A stretch of 64,000 nucleotides of DNA from Bugula neritina (taxonomy: Eukaryota > Bryozoa > Gymnolaemata > Cheilostomatida > Bugulidae), in NCBI GenBank assembly GCA_964035545.1, contig OZ037767.1, forward strand, positions 5,455,680 through 5,519,679. Reading direction: 5' to 3'. The number at the start of each line of letters is the position of its first letter. Within the stretch, counting starts at the first letter, position 1. Of this stretch, positions 39,063 through 52,424 are shown piece after piece. Below the pieces are notes generated by a model. It was not told the origin of the DNA, made no database searches, and saw only the letters and a program-made list of their open reading frames with translations. A program made the position numbers and the translations under genes.

Positions 39063-42000
39063 ATGGCTACGTCAGCTACTGCAGCTCCTGAGAGGTTAAT
39101 CGTTACGACTGAAGAGGCTGAGCTAAAGAAAAGAGGCTATACTTTAGGATCAACGCTAGGTGAAGGTTCTTATGCCAAAGTCAAATCCGCATATGTAGAT
39201 AAAGAGAACAAAAAAGTTGCTATTAAAATAATTAACCAGAGGCGGGCGCCTAAAGATTTCCGTGAAAGGTTTTTGCCCAGAGAGTTGGATATTCTTCAAA
39301 GCATACGTCATACCAATTTGGTGAACATGTTTGAGATATTCAAAATGAATGGAAAGGTTTGTACTTTGCATGTTGCACTCTTCTCAAGTACCTCACATGT
39401 TACCCCAAACCCCATCACATATTTCACATGTGACCTCTAAATTTTGCGTGTTGATCACCCTTCCCGTTTATCCTTTTAACTTCTATTAAAAAGCTATTTA
39501 CCTTATTTCTTAGTTATCTTTATAGCTTCTAAATCATGTAAGACAAATGCTATTGAACATATCAAATGTGGCACGACTTTTGTAATAACTTTACAGTAAT
39601 AATTTAGTTCCAATAGGATTCATATGCTCAATATAAAAATCCCGTTGGCTAATTTAATATTCTTGCGGCAGTAAAATATTCTAACAAATGCTACAGCCAG
39701 AATATTATGCAAATGCTTAGCCATAACGCTGTGATGCAACTGCTAGTTATTGCAGAAATCAAGTAATAATTCAAACTAAACTTCAAGTAAAGCCTTGAAC
39801 TTTTGTTTTTTCTCTGTAATACAAAAGTAGTTATATTTGTATCAGTTTATAAATAACTTGATTGATACTGGTAAACAGTAGCTGCGTATTTAATTTAAAA
39901 CTCAGAGTTGTCTCCTCTAAAGCATCTAAGTAATTAAATAGGATAAGTCGTGTGTAGTTTATTCAGCCTTGTTTTCATGCCCCGATAAAATAATTTACTC
40001 CAGTGTAACGAAAATATTATAATATTAAAAATGTTTTGAAATCTGCAAATTGAAAAAAATTTTATTATAAACAAGTTTGATTTAATTGATTTTATTCAAT
40101 AAATCAAAGTTATCAAAATTGTATATATGCTACTTTGAACAAATATTATATAATATAATAAAAGCTGCAGTGTGAGTGTTATCTAAAATCAACTATGTAT
40201 ATATTATCAATTTTGTAGTAATTTAAATTTTCTTGGAAAAACCCAGTATTATTTATAGACAAAGATTTTGCTCTTGTAAGCATAAATAAGTTTTCAATTA
40301 TTTATTTTCTAGTTAATAATCAATCTATAGAAATATAGTATATCGACAAAACTGCATAGCATAGCACAGTTGCCTTATCCAATTATTTTTGACTAGTTTT
40401 ACTCTGCTAAACATAATATTTTGTTTATAAAAACTAATATGAGATGATTTTGTTTTTGCTTATTTTCAAGTCAACCTTATTTTATAATTTAAAAATAATG
40501 TTTTGGCTAAATAATTATAAAGCTTGTAAAACAATACAGTAAATTAGGCCACTAATTGTTTTTATAATACTTAATTTTTTTATTGCCAATACAAAAGCTG
40601 AAAAAAGATAATTTTTGTTGAGTGTTCTAAGATATGTTGCATGTCTCTGTGTGCTATAGAGATATTGTGATTATACAGTATATTGTTTATCAGTGTTTAA
40701 AAATATCGGTATGAGCAGTATAACTGATTCTATAAAGCTTATAAAAATAACATTCTTTAAAAAAAACATACTTCATTTTATTAGCTTTTTTTCTCGCAAA
40801 CCACAAATTATGCAATGTTATCTATCATACAAGAGTTATCTTCTCTTGCTAGGTATATATAGTAATGGAAATGGCTGGCCATGGTGACCTGTTGGAGTAT
40901 ATTAAGTTAAGAGGATCTATACCAGATAGAAAGAGCTGTACTCTCTTTAAAAACTTACTTGATGGAGTCCAGTATCTTCACAATAACAACATTGTACACA
41001 GGTAAGGTGCACACAACTACTGAACGTTTCTACTACATATCCAACAACAAAATAGTGGTTAACCGCTATTGTAGGTTATTATTTATTGTATGTGTTATTA
41101 TTTATGTATGTGTTTCTTACTATATTTTTTTAGGTCTTGTAAATAACGAGTTCCTTTTAAAATATAAATTTGTTACTATTTTAATTCTTGTTTGCAAACT
41201 AAGCTTAATTTATATACGTTTAGCAGGAAATTTAGCAATTACAACCACCAATGGCAGACTACCACTCTGATTCAATGGTGATGCAATCTTTTGTCTCAAT
41301 ACTCAATAATAGAACAACATTATAATTATGCTCTATAAATCTAAATCTATTCATTTGATATATTATTCACCAAATGAGATGCACTGGTAAAGAATGCCAA
41401 CTTGACTATATATTTGGGGTAACATTTGCACTAGGATAGCTTTTATGCAATTTTTGTATCTCAGCTCCATTCAAAGGCAATTTTTTTTTGTTTATTTATA
41501 ATTGTTAGGAGTGACTAGTCATTTATATAAAGCATATAATTTACAATAACTATATTTTGCAGAGACTTGAAATGCGAAAACCTACTACTAGATGTGAATA
41601 ATAACATTAAAATATCGGACTTTGGGTTCGCTAGACGTTTTGAAGCTGGTGAAGTGTGCAAAACATTCTGTGGTAGTGCTGCTTATGCTGCTCCAGAAAT
41701 ACTTCGAGGAATACCTTACGAACCAACAGGATACGATGTATGGAGCATAGGAGTTATCCTCTATATTATGGTACGTGCAGCAGTCATTACTAACTATGAA
41801 CTCTCTTCTTTGTTATCAGCAGTCAACACTCACCATGAGTGTCACTAGAATTCTCCCTTGTTGGATATTATTTGAAGCAATTCAACCCTCAGTTAAATCT
41901 CCACGTTCACTTAGACTTGTCTACTATAAATTTAGTGGTTGAGGCAGGGGGTTCTGCAGAAGGAGGGGGTGTGCAATATACCACCATTTTCTCCATGAAA

Positions 42001-42910
42001 CAGAATATTTTTAAACATTTTGCTTTCTAAAAAAGAATCAAGTAATGATTAATCACACATAATTTATCTATGTATGTTTATATTAGCTATATGCGTATTT
42101 ATATATTATGTACTCTAATGTTGATGCATTACTTGAATGCATGCTTGTTTATGTATGTTTATTATATTACAAATATGTATGCTATATGTATGCTATATGC
42201 GTATGCTACTATATAATATATATATGCTATATGTATGCTACTATATGTATGCTTATAGATACGCTTATATATACGCTTATATATATGCTTATATATATAT
42301 GCTTTATATATATATATGCTTTTATATATTGCTTATATGTATGCTTATATATATGCCTATATATATGCCTATATATATGCCTATATATGCCTATATATGC
42401 CTATATGATGCGTAAAATGTGAAAAATAATTGCCTCCACTGGGATTCGAATCCGAGACCTCCGGTCTTGCAAGCAGGCGCACTAACTATTACAGCTCGCA
42501 GACAGCTGGACAATCACAATACTATAACAAAATCTATGCATGCAGGTGTGCGGATCTATGCCCTATGACGATTCTAACATACGTAGAATGATCAGAGATC
42601 AAACAGAAAGAAAAGTGGGATTTAGTCACTCAAAGCATGTGTCTGAAACAGCCAGAAATTTAATATACTCCATCCTAGAATCTGATGTTAACAAAAGGTG
42701 AGTTTCTCTGTTTCATTTTGAAGAGAAAGCTAAAAACAAAAACCTTAATTGAACATAACAAGGTGAGATGTTTAAAGTGTGTTGAAGCCATCATTATCTC
42801 CATAATTTTAACTGAACTTTTAATATTTTAGATTTAAAATTGTCGACATCAGAGCTCACTCTTGGATGAATTTGCCAGACACCATGGCAAAGCCTGCCTC
42901 GAAAGTATAA
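39063..42910 (+). CDS. testis-specific serine/threonine protein kinase (TSSK family)
   Basis: The exons are 39063-39356, 40853-41001, 41563-41770, 42546-42697 and 42832-42910; all junctions are GT-AG and the frame closes (293 residues, usual for the family). I chose ATG 39063; the frame is open 12 bases further but only to TTG. Kinase landmarks: Gly-rich loop GEGSYAKV (33-40), VAIK Lys55, catalytic HRDLKCEN (147-154), DFG (167-169) and the TSSK-typical activation loop [13 protein letters not shown], with the likely phosphorylated Thr182. [12 protein letters not shown] and HSWM near the end match TSSK1/2. Almost the whole protein is kinase domain, as in TSSK1/2. Mammalian relatives act in late spermiogenesis, so sperm or male-germline expression is the likely role by inference. 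No key residue is missing. Intron 3 carries a minisatellite and a SINE. Confidence 0.93.
42170..42412. repeat. TA-rich minisatellite in TSSK intron 3
   Basis: Tandem units of about 10-12 bases of the type tatatatgctta shift progressively to tatatatgccta at the right end. The boundaries are gradual. The open frames across it (Tyr/Met/Cys-rich) are artefacts. Confidence 0.9.
42428..42505 (-). mobile_element. short tRNA-headed SINE (family 2)
   Basis: On the minus strand it contains an A-box-like TAATAGTTAGTGCGCC, an anticodon-arm-like CCTGCTTGCAAG and a perfect B box (GGATTCGAATCCC), followed by a tail starting GGCAATTATTTTTCACA. Two elements at 58.1 and 58.3 kb share the head and the CAA-TTTTACA tail. 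The 5' and 3' acceptor arms do not pair well, so I do not call a functional tRNA. Confidence 0.6.
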
Positions 42911-43067
42911 CTCATTCAGTGATTGGCTCTCACCATTCAATTGCTCAAAGTTGACAAATGCGTACAATTAATCTTCAAATATAATTTTTATATTTTTTCT
43001 TTCCATAAACTTGAAAGTTTGGCAGAAAATGTTATATACTTTAAAATATATGAAATAACAAGCATGT

Positions 43068-45300
43068 TCAAGTAATACTAATGCAGCTTGACCTGTTGTT
43101 TGAAGTAGCTCTGAATAATAATAAATTATTCAAGTAAAACTGTTGTATTGAAAAGCAAGGCATGCAGATAATAGCTAGAAGATAGATGATACAGCTTCGA
43201 ATTATGCATGCTGTCATAAAAAAACTTGGGTTTATAAGTTGAAAAAGCAGGTGCTTGCAGGTATCGAAATATGACAAGTAAATAATATACAAAGTGTGTG
43301 GCAAACACACACAAAAAGAAATTTATTGCTTTTCAGTAAAAAGATGCATAAGTCTGCTCAATATATAATCATGTAGCAATAATAGAAAAGCAATGTATTA
43401 TCATGATTAACAAGTGAAGAAAGCATTACTGTGCTTGTAACAATTACTCAGTATACTTCAAATCATATAATTATACATGCCAGCAACTATTGAACTTCAA
43501 GCGATGGTATGATATTAATTATCTATGCAGATATTATGGTTTCTATACATTAATATGAGCATTTATATATGAGCATGTATGCTATATATATTATAGTACA
43601 TCTATATGTGTACATAAGTTATAATAGTTTATAAAAAATAATGAAAATGCTAATATGGTTCCCTCTACTGCAAGCTTTTCTTACGTATCCAAAAAATCAA
43701 TTTTGTTGGAATATACTTAAATCACTTTGACTCGGATATTTTATTTGAGATTCCACTGCAGGTCTTTCTAAAAGTATCTTTATTTGCTGTAATGTGGTAC
43801 AGATATAGCTGCTTATTTCCATTAGTGCCTTTGAAATAATATGGTACGTCTAATAAGACAGGTCTCTGATTAATCTGCATGCAGCAACCTGGTGTGTGCC
43901 TTTTCAAATCTCACGAGGTTCATGCAGTCGTCTAGCTTAATACTTAGAGGAGCGATCCATGGAGAACTCTCAATATCTAACTTAATTGGTATTTGGTGAT
44001 TCCAGGTCTTTTATTAGCTTCATTTTTCTAAAAGTAAACAATTTGATGTTATTAGTACAAATTTTGTTAAGAACTTTGTAATCGTGATAATGATCACTAC
44101 CATCACTCAATAGAACTTGATTTCAATACCTTTTGCCGAAGTAGCAATTTCTATCTTTTGAACAGCAGAGCTACACAATTTAAAATTGAAAGTAAAACTT
44201 ACCCAATTAAAACTAAAAGTTTAAAGCTCAAAGTTTTCACTATTAGTGGTTTATGTTGACAAGTCAATAATATTTGAAATATTGATTTTAATAAGATCAT
44301 TCAGCCTTTGAAAGTTTAAAATATATTTGTGGAAAGTATAGGTAATTTACAACACATATGGCAGCTACACAATGAATCCTCACCTAAGTTTTGATAGCAA
44401 GTCAGGTCTAAAACTAAATATTTGTTCTTTGAGACTCCTAGTGATAGTGATGCAATATAGCATCATCATTTACAAATAAATAACAAAACATTCTAATGAT
44501 TACCATGCACATGTAAATTTTCCAACATGCACCAAAATGTTGAATAAAATGGAAAAAAACAGAGTGTAGCAAAAGCGTCAACAGTATAAATATAACTGCA
44601 TTGATTAATTTCTTTTCAAAGAACAAAAGTTTTATTCAACCAAAGCTTATTATATGTGTGGACACTTGAAAAGTAATTTAAACAAAAGCTTCGTTTAAAT
44701 GTTTCATGTTTCATGACGCAGACTACTACTGAAAATGGTCCAATAACACAGAGGGTTCAAAGTTCACACTGAAATAACATCATCCCCGCTATTTCCACTT
44801 TTGGTTCTTATTGTTCTATGTCAAACTCCGATAGTTTTCTAACCAATTAAATTGAATATATGGTCAACAACAGCTAATCAATTTGTGCAACTAATATTTC
44901 TTTAGCAGTTCAGCAGAAGTGCTCACTTTTCTATGGAGTAATAAGGTCCCAGGATTGTAAGACTGATAAGTTTCACTTGCAATCCAGGGTCGTGCATTAC
45001 CAATAATCTGTAAATGTACTTAAAAGTACACTGACTCAGTATCACACATCTCGGTACACACCAACTCACATGCTGTATGTTATTGAGGGCTACTATGTTA
45101 TGTATAGTCCTATATAGCTGTCCAGGAAGAATACCTATATAAGTTGCACTAAATTATTCTACTCTCGGTTGACCAGCAAAGACAATGATTTCTAAAATGC
45201 TGTTATGAATAAAGACAATGATATGTTCCATCAATAGTGACTGTTGTTCAGCTCATTGTTCAACTTTTTTTATCCTTTTACAATTTATATTCAGTGTAAT
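43068..45300. other. degenerate Gal3ST unit A
   Basis: This stretch aligns piecewise to the intact units. About 43068-43480 matches the intergenic block at 54130-54480 (shared word cagcttgacctg). 43722-44027 matches the last Gal3ST exon. 44375-44400 retains a short remnant of the exon 7 donor region (aatcctcacct). 45010-45240 matches the region upstream of the gene at 60410-60640. Exons 1-6 are missing. Confidence 0.6.
43722..44027 (-). pseudogene. Gal3ST last-exon pseudogene (unit A)
   Basis: The acceptor (TTTTAG at 44028) and the opening KNEANKRPGIT-like frame are kept. Extra bases after the GGAATCACC codons then shift the frame into a stop, and a further insertion interrupts the segment before the NQRP codons. 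No upstream exon remains in phase. It is a relic of the tandem array. Confidence 0.75.
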
Positions 45301-46105
45301 TTACCCTAGTTTATTTGCTATCAGCACCAGTCCTGAAGTGTGTACACATCTATATGTACATTGATCTTGTATAGTAAATTATACTAAAGAGCATGCGTGT
45401 TTTAAAAATATTTTAGAAATACATCCTGATTATTTTAAATAAATAAATAATAAGCTATAAAACACATGCAGAAGATTGTCAATTAATCAATATATTTGTG
45501 TGGAAATAAAATATTCGTAATATCATTTAATAAAAAATGACATCACGAAGGTATTAATTGTTGAAATAACACATACCTATAAGCTGTTTTGAACAGTGAT
45601 TATTGAGCTTATAAATAATGGTAGGTCTATAAATCATTTCATTTCTTACAATTATGAGTAAAAATGTACATTAAAGTTTAAAGATATATTGGCAACAAAG
45701 ACGGTACTGAATGAGAACAACCTACTCATTCAATCATTAAAAACTATATCTACATATGATGGTTTCTATACATTCAAATAAGCACCATTGTGTATAGTAA
45801 GGCCTATATATACATTAATTCTGGTTAATAAAAATTAATGAAAACTGCCAGACTTTTTCTTTACTGCAAGCTTAGCTAGAATTCCAGAAGTTTATTAAAA
45901 GTCTACAGAATCAAAGTAATGACTCTGAATTTGTCTAATTTCGTACAACTATAAATAAGCTGATCATTAGAAATTTAGTAAATTCAAACTAATATTAACT
46001 GGGGTACTATAGAAGTAGTAATATGCTAGATACAGCTGTAATTCTTTGAAGCTTATCTGATCTGATTGCTGTTTGCTAATTTTTATAAGAAACTGTTTGA
46101 GCAAC

Positions 46106-46111
46106 TTTATT
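46106..46111 (-). terminator. poly(A) signal, Gal3ST copy B
   Basis: AATAAA on the minus strand, about 130 bases past the stop. The same signal in the same context (actttattgtgacc) is kept in copies C (54801-54806) and D (61003-61008). Confidence 0.6.
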
Positions 46112-46242
46112 GTGACCTCTGAACTGTCTTGGAGGTCAGAGGTCATTCCTCCTAACTATTTCTCCTTAATGTTGAAGGAATATACTTAAAGCGCTTTGCA
46201 CTTGCATCTTTTACTCGAGCTTCTGCTGCAGATCTTCATAAA

Positions 46243-49200
46243 TTATGTTTTAACTTTCTGCGGTGCAGACTCAACTGCTGGTTTAATTGGCGTTCTGATT
46301 CCATCATTTCTTATGAAATAATGTGATGCTTTGAATAAGTCAGGTCTCTGATTGATCTGAAACAACCTAGTGTACGCTTGTTCATTTCTCATCAAATTTT
46401 TGCAGTCCTCCAACTCAATACTGAAAGGGGCGTTCCATGGAGAACCTGTAATCTCTAATCTTGGTATGGTGATTCCAGGTGTTTTATTAACTTCATTTTT
46501 CTAAAATTATGCAGTTCAATTATGTTAGGTTAGAATTTTTGTTGGCAACTTTGTGATCTTGATAATGATCACCACCGTCACCCAATTGAATTTTATTTTG
46601 ATATTTTTTGACCAAGTAGAGCAATTTATATAGATCTCTCAAACAAAAGAGCAACACCATTTCACATGAAATGTAAAATTTTAAATTGAAACTAATAATT
46701 TAAAGCTCAAGATTTATTCAACAGTTTTTTTATGGCTTATATAATAGTATTTGAAATATTGACATTACTGAAATCATCCAAACCACAAAAAATTAAAATA
46801 TTATACTGTAAAAAGTAAGGAAATTAGATCAGCTCAACATCTCAACACATGGAATCCTCACCTTGAACAGGGCAATATCTGCTTTACAATATGATCCGAC
46901 CAGACTGTTTACAGATTTATAATACATCAGCTCCTCTTCAAACTTTTTCTCTTTGCTAATTTCTCTCCATAACGTGGCATTGGCCCACTTATAAATCTGT
47001 AGATCCACACTCATCCAGTCTAGTAGTATTTCTGCTGTTTTGGCAGGGATTGGGTCAGTCTTATCTTTTAATAAATAACATGATTACAAAACACAGTATA
47101 TGAAATTTTTTGTATATTCATGCAAAAAAGCTGTGCAATTTGCACATAGATAGATCTTCAACACTCCTCAAAAGTTTATACCAGTGCGCTAACCAGTAAT
47201 GCTGCAGCAAATTAGTTAATGTTTGTAATGCAGGCTTTCGGGGTATCTAGTTTTGGCCTTATTATAGTAAAATATCTGTGACTTATAACACACCCATAGT
47301 AATTATTTAAAAGCAAAACAAAAGAAGCTCAAGTTTTAAATCAGAAGAACAGTTACCTAATAATATTAAAGAAATGTGATTGTAAAGTTAGCACTGAACA
47401 TAACTAATTCAAGCAGTAAAAGTAATGTAGCGTAATGAATACATAATAGTTAATCTAGCATTCAGCGTTGCGTTTAGCATAACGTTCCACTCATATAGGT
47501 TATCGCATCACGTGATTCCCGACTACGCAACGACTGCTAGTTGTAAATTCATTAATTAGATAACAGCACGCACTCGCCCATTGGCTGTGGCTTTACGCTT
47601 AGGCAGCCCGGATGTTTGAGTGCAGACGTTGGCCCTACAGTTAGTAGAATAGTAGCGCGCTAGCGATGCAAGCTTATCACATCAATAATATCAATTTTAA
47701 ATGAAATAATTAATAAAATACAAGTGAATTTAAATTGGAATTAACTTGAAGAGGCACAGGTTAGTTTTGTTTTTCAGTATTTGTAATAGTTTGAAGCTTT
47801 CCTTAAGTATTTTTATCTATTTCAACTTAATAATAAATATTTAGTTTATTTAACATGTTTAGGAGTTTAACAAGTTCGAAATGCCAGTGTGGTCAGTGCA
47901 TGATAGAATTCATGGCTATGTGTTTACTTTATAATAGATTTCTCATAAAATTACAGCTTCTTAAGGCAGGCTCTCCAGTTATTGATCAGATTGTCACAGG
48001 ATAGAACCCTAAATTGTAGCTTAAAGTTTTACTTTTACTCATAACAGTAATTCACTGCAACTACCAATTCAAGTCAACTTTGAATACAGTTCAATCTTTG
48101 TTTATGTGATACATGCACTAATACTTGTCTTAACTGATAATTAATTAACTTTGTCTATATATGGCAGTTATCATTTGTTGTCATTTTTATTATAAACTTT
48201 AATATTTTTAGTAGACCTACAATGTCATTTCCTAGAGTCAAACTCACCCTAGCTAGCCACTAAAAGAAGGCAAGAGGTGATTAATCTAAAATATGCATAT
48301 ATGTTTGAATACTTTACAATGTCATAAATAATTTTTGTTTGTTTTGTTTTAAAAACCTATTATAATTGTATATATTAACCTACTTTTATAGTTTCTTACG
48401 GCAGTTGGAATAAGTAAAAATAAAGTTACGAAAACCAACACCAGTACAACTCATCTATAGTTAGTGGCGACGCTACAGTGATACCTTTTTTTGTTATTAC
48501 ATAAGCAATCTGGAGATTGAATACGATTTTACAAAACAATGAGGTGACAAGTGAATGTCCATTCATATGTTATACAAACTTAAAATAATCATTTTGATCA
48601 GGCTAAAAAGATTACGAAAAAAATTTTTATAACATTTTTGTGACTTCACTAGTGGTTTTTTGAAAAACGCGGAAATATTCACAGTCAAAAGTACAACAAA
48701 AATCCACAAATGGTATCTGCTTTAAACTAAAATATAAACGAAGTCACTGTAGAAAATTAAAACTCACTCTGATATGGCAAAACCATTTTCTTGAGAAAAA
48801 GTATGTCTGTGATATCCCAGCACCACCTCCTTTTAAGAAGTAGCAGACTCTCCTGCATGTATTCCGTAACTAGCAGGAATGGAAACGTCTCCTTTAAATC
48901 AGCCATAAATTCTTCTACCTGTATATTATTTATGAAGTTCCTTTACAAAGCAATTATAAAAGTCTTGCTGTTAGAAGTTATAAATACATTATAGTTATTG
49001 GTAGAAAAGGTCCACAAACTGTTTAAGTAACTTGATGACTATTTATGTTCTAGAAACCTTGATATAAGATTACTAAATTTAGATAAATTTTTTATTAAAA
49101 ACAGATTAAATATGGTATTCAGAAAATTTAAGGTGACTAACAAAATCTTTTGCGGCTTAGTTACTCTGTTATATGCAGAAACTGGCATGAACCTAACTTT

Positions 49201-50884
49201 ACTATCCATATAAAGTAATCATATCCATTTGAATTATCTGTTCTCATGTTATATTATTTTTATCAGAAGCTTTTTAGATTCACCTTTTCTGGTTTATCCA
49301 TTTCTTTCCTCCCCAGACCAAAGTCGGCAGCCTGAAGGTTATGAGTCAATGATCGGACATGAAGGTTCGAATCTGAAGAATTTTTATACTGGTTATTGCA
49401 CCCATCATAATAGTCTGGATTATCCGCAAACCTACAATACATGAAATTATGATGTTTTCTTAAACAACAAGCATTTATTGTAATGAAAGGTAAATTCTAC
49501 TCTTATAGGTTTAGTGGATGAAGTTGTTATTCTAACACAGACAGTCATTTATGCTGAATTTACCTTTTCAAGACAAAGCAATGCAAGCAAATCTGTAGCT
49601 AAATACAATAGATTGTAGATGTTTGCATATCTCATTATCAAAAACACTGTTATCCACAGCATACGAAAATAGATAACGGACAATTTTACTTACATCAGAT
49701 TGTTTTTGTTATTTGCTGTTATACTCGTTGATGTTAATTTCACACTCAACTCACCTGATGATTCGTTCCATCAGTGAATATTTACCAACTTCATCTGCTG
49801 GAATAAGCCATGTTTTAAAAAAGTTCATTGCAGACTTGAAATGTGTTAGAGGGTAGCGGACGACTCCTACAAAGATCAAAACATGACGATTGAAAATTTT
49901 TAATTCTTGTTCAGACACTTCGATTCATATCCTGCTAAATTTACTAGCTATAAATTTCGATGACATAATTCAGCAAAGGTAATATTAAATCTACCAGGTA
50001 TTTGTCAAATTAGCATATGCAGAATTCAATTAATCTTTACCTATAAATTTAGGGTTGTTGGGAAGAATTTTTCGGATGACCATTTTATTGAATACGGCGT
50101 GATTTACAAAAACATTAAAATTCATAGTTTTATTTTTATGAGGCAGAACATGTTTCTGGGGATCTAACTTGTAGGGCCATCCAAGGTATATATCTCCTAC
50201 AAATAAATGAATAGCACTTTATAACTTTTACAAAAATGGTTGTATATTGTAGTGTGGTGTATACTTAAAGTAAAAGTAAGGAGATTAGGAAGCTCAACAT
50301 TTAGAGTACTATATTCATTCAACTTTAATATTTTAAAACAAGCAAATACATGCTGACTATAACAGCTGGTGAATTTGAAGTATGTATACTAGGTGAAGTC
50401 TTAAAGAGTGTGACAAGACTATTTAAAGTATAAAGAAAAAATAAAATGAGTGGAAACTAAGAGTTGGTGAAAAACACTTTCACTATGCAATTGATAAAAG
50501 AGTGACTAAAAATAATTGAGTACAACTTTCAATCAACAGAGAAAAAATTACATAAAGTTTTGTTTGTACCAATTTGTTGACTAAAGAGTAATCTACAAAC
50601 CTTGTCTTGGGAGAGCAAACAACAAGTTATGTTTGTGACCAAATCGTTGTAGTATAGATATGAGGGTGGAAGAACCAGCCTTATGAGTTTTCACAAATGC
50701 AAAGTCGACTACTTTATTGCATGTCTGTGTAGACATAAACTCGTGTGTCTCAGGGCTAGAAAGAGAAGGTACAGAAGAGTTAAAAAATACATTTAATGAG
50801 GTGACATAAAAATATGTCCACAAGATAACGTTAGAAAATAATTTAGTATATGAACAAAAGATTTGTAAAAAGTAATATAAAGTG

Positions 50885-50960
<76 letters not shown>

Positions 50961-51728
50961 CACTCCGTTTCTATGACTGCGCATTATGCAAATGAATGCC
51001 TCAATGGATTAATTGTGGTTTGTGGTTTGCATTACCTTATAGACCATGGTTTCATTCAATGTAACTTTTTCTATTAACCAAAGGAAAAAGTCCATTCGAA
51101 TGCTGAGGCAATAATTTCTGCGTTTTCATGCAGGCGAATGAATCCTTACAGATGTCCGTACGGATCACATCGAAGGAAAACCAAACGTTTCTATGCAATT
51201 TGTACGAAGTTATCTTTTCTTTGCAATTGTGACGGCTGAATTAAAATGTAAACTAATGTGGCCAATGATAATTTAATTATTGCTTCTGCTCCCATTTTTG
51301 CTAGAATAATTTTAGTAAATAAACAAACTTTGACTTAATTTATTTTAACTTAAAAAAGCTGGTAGCAAAACTACAGTCAATTCAATATTCATAACAAAAC
51401 AACAATCGCAAAGCAACATGCAACAAGTTACTAAAACCTGTGGGGGAGCTCAAAAAACATAGCAATGCTACAAAATAGCACTGTCGCCAAAGCAAAACTT
51501 TGGCGGGTTGCAAAGGTTTGAAGTAGATGATACATACTTGGGTCTATTCTCTGGCATTCTCTCTAGCTTCTTATCTGTGATATGAGAACCCATGAATGAT
51601 TTGACGTTTTTTATAACTTTGCCTCCTTGTAGGATCCTAATGCCATTATGATTTACTACTAAATGTAAGGCTGTAAATGTCAAAGCAACTATTACAAAAA
51701 CTATCACTTGGTAACGTAGAGTTTGCAT
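46243..51728 (-). CDS. galactose-3-O-sulfotransferase-like enzyme, copy B
   Basis: The exons, in order of transcription, are 51728-51538, 50755-50601, 50196-50041, 49866-49755, 49431-49284, 48918-48768, 47064-46862 and 46500-46243. All are GT-AG and the phases join into 457 residues, typical for Gal3ST enzymes (about 400-490). It is a type II Golgi protein: a short cytoplasmic N-terminus, then a membrane anchor at about residues 8-26. The 5'-phosphosulfate loop is FVKTHKAGSSTL (84-95) and the 3'-phosphate segment VVRYPLTHFKSAMNFF (169-184), both expected for PAPS binding. Further on come LGWPYKLDP, FNVFVNHAVFNK and LQAADFGLGR. The family transfers sulfate from PAPS to the 3-OH of galactose on glycolipids or glycans; which acceptor is used here is unknown. 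Intron 6 carries an LTR insertion that should be spliced out. Confidence 0.85.
47381..48477. mobile_element. solo LTR inserted in intron 6 of Gal3ST copy B
   Basis: The 1,097-bp element begins TGTA and ends TACA. It is flanked by GTGAT at 47376-47380 and 48478-48482, a 5-bp target duplication. Copies C (near 56215-56226) and D (near 62210-62225) have the same intron without the element, showing the empty site. A second copy in the opposite orientation starts at 63186. TG...CA ends plus a 5-bp duplication are typical of Gypsy or BEL LTRs. I see no internal coding region, so it is a solo LTR. Confidence 0.75.
50889..50952. repeat. (AT)n microsatellite in Gal3ST copy B intron 1
   Basis: About 32 AT units, at a position corresponding to the larger TA tract in copy C. 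Confidence 0.95.
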
Positions 51729-51961
51729 GGTGGAAGTGGCTAGGAATCCAGTCTATAGATTTTATGTCACCAAATATAGGTCTCCCAGATAATTTCAGTT
51801 ATATATACTGTAAGAGAAAGATGAGCATTATGATGACTAAACTAGTAGTATTAATTTTGAATAGGCATCGGTTAGTATACAACCAAAAAAATACTAACTC
51901 ATTTAGCTCTAAAAGTATGCTAAGCTTGCAAACTTTTATTAGAAGTAAAGAATTATATTAA
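51729..51961 (+). other. open frame opposite the Gal3ST copy B promoter
   Basis: A plus-strand frame runs from inside the first Gal3ST exon outward to a stop at 51961. The region upstream of copy C (60082-60307) holds an equivalent frame of similar length ending in the same motif (RSKE-Y), with an in-frame 6-base length difference. Many residues differ. It is either the remnant of a divergently transcribed small gene or promoter sequence open by chance. Confidence 0.2.
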
Positions 51962-51995
51962 AGTAATTTTTTTAATTTGATTGGGCATTCCACCA

Positions 51996-52424
51996 ATGCA
52001 ATTGGATCTTATTATTTCATTTAGTACACACTGGAAATCTCTAGTTTTTAGCTATTTTTTTACAATTTAGCTGCTAATGAACATGAGTTTTTGCTCAAAA
52101 CTAGTAAAATATTAATAAATGCAACTAAATAATTAAGGTTCTTTTTAATTTTGCTTGATTTCCCATGCTTTATTTATTTATTTAAGTAATTTAGATTGCA
52201 AACCATTACGAAAAAACCATAACGGTCAGCAATTAAAAGTAGCTCAATAATTAGGAAAAAGCATGGGAAATCAAGCAAAATTAACAAAACTATTCAGGTG
52301 TATTTATTGATATTTCACTAGTTTTGGGCAAAAACCTATGTTCATTAGCAGTTAAATTGTAAAAAAAAGCTAAAAACTGAAGATTTTCAGGGTGCACTAA
52401 ATTAAGTAAAATGACCCAATTGCA
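51996..52424. mobile_element. fold-back (long inverted repeat) element
   Basis: The left arm (51996-52171) and right arm (52259-52424) are inverted repeats of about 170 bases with moderate divergence; shared words include tgctaatgaaca and tttgcttgatttcccatgct. A spacer of about 87 bases separates them. The aligned region upstream of copy C (60330-60360) lacks it, so it is an insertion. No coding capacity is visible; it is probably a MITE or fold-back transposon. Confidence 0.8.

Noticed and set aside
42108-42422. Tyr/Met/Cys-rich frames of about 100 residues
   Set aside because: They are translations of the TA-rich minisatellite in a TSSK intron.
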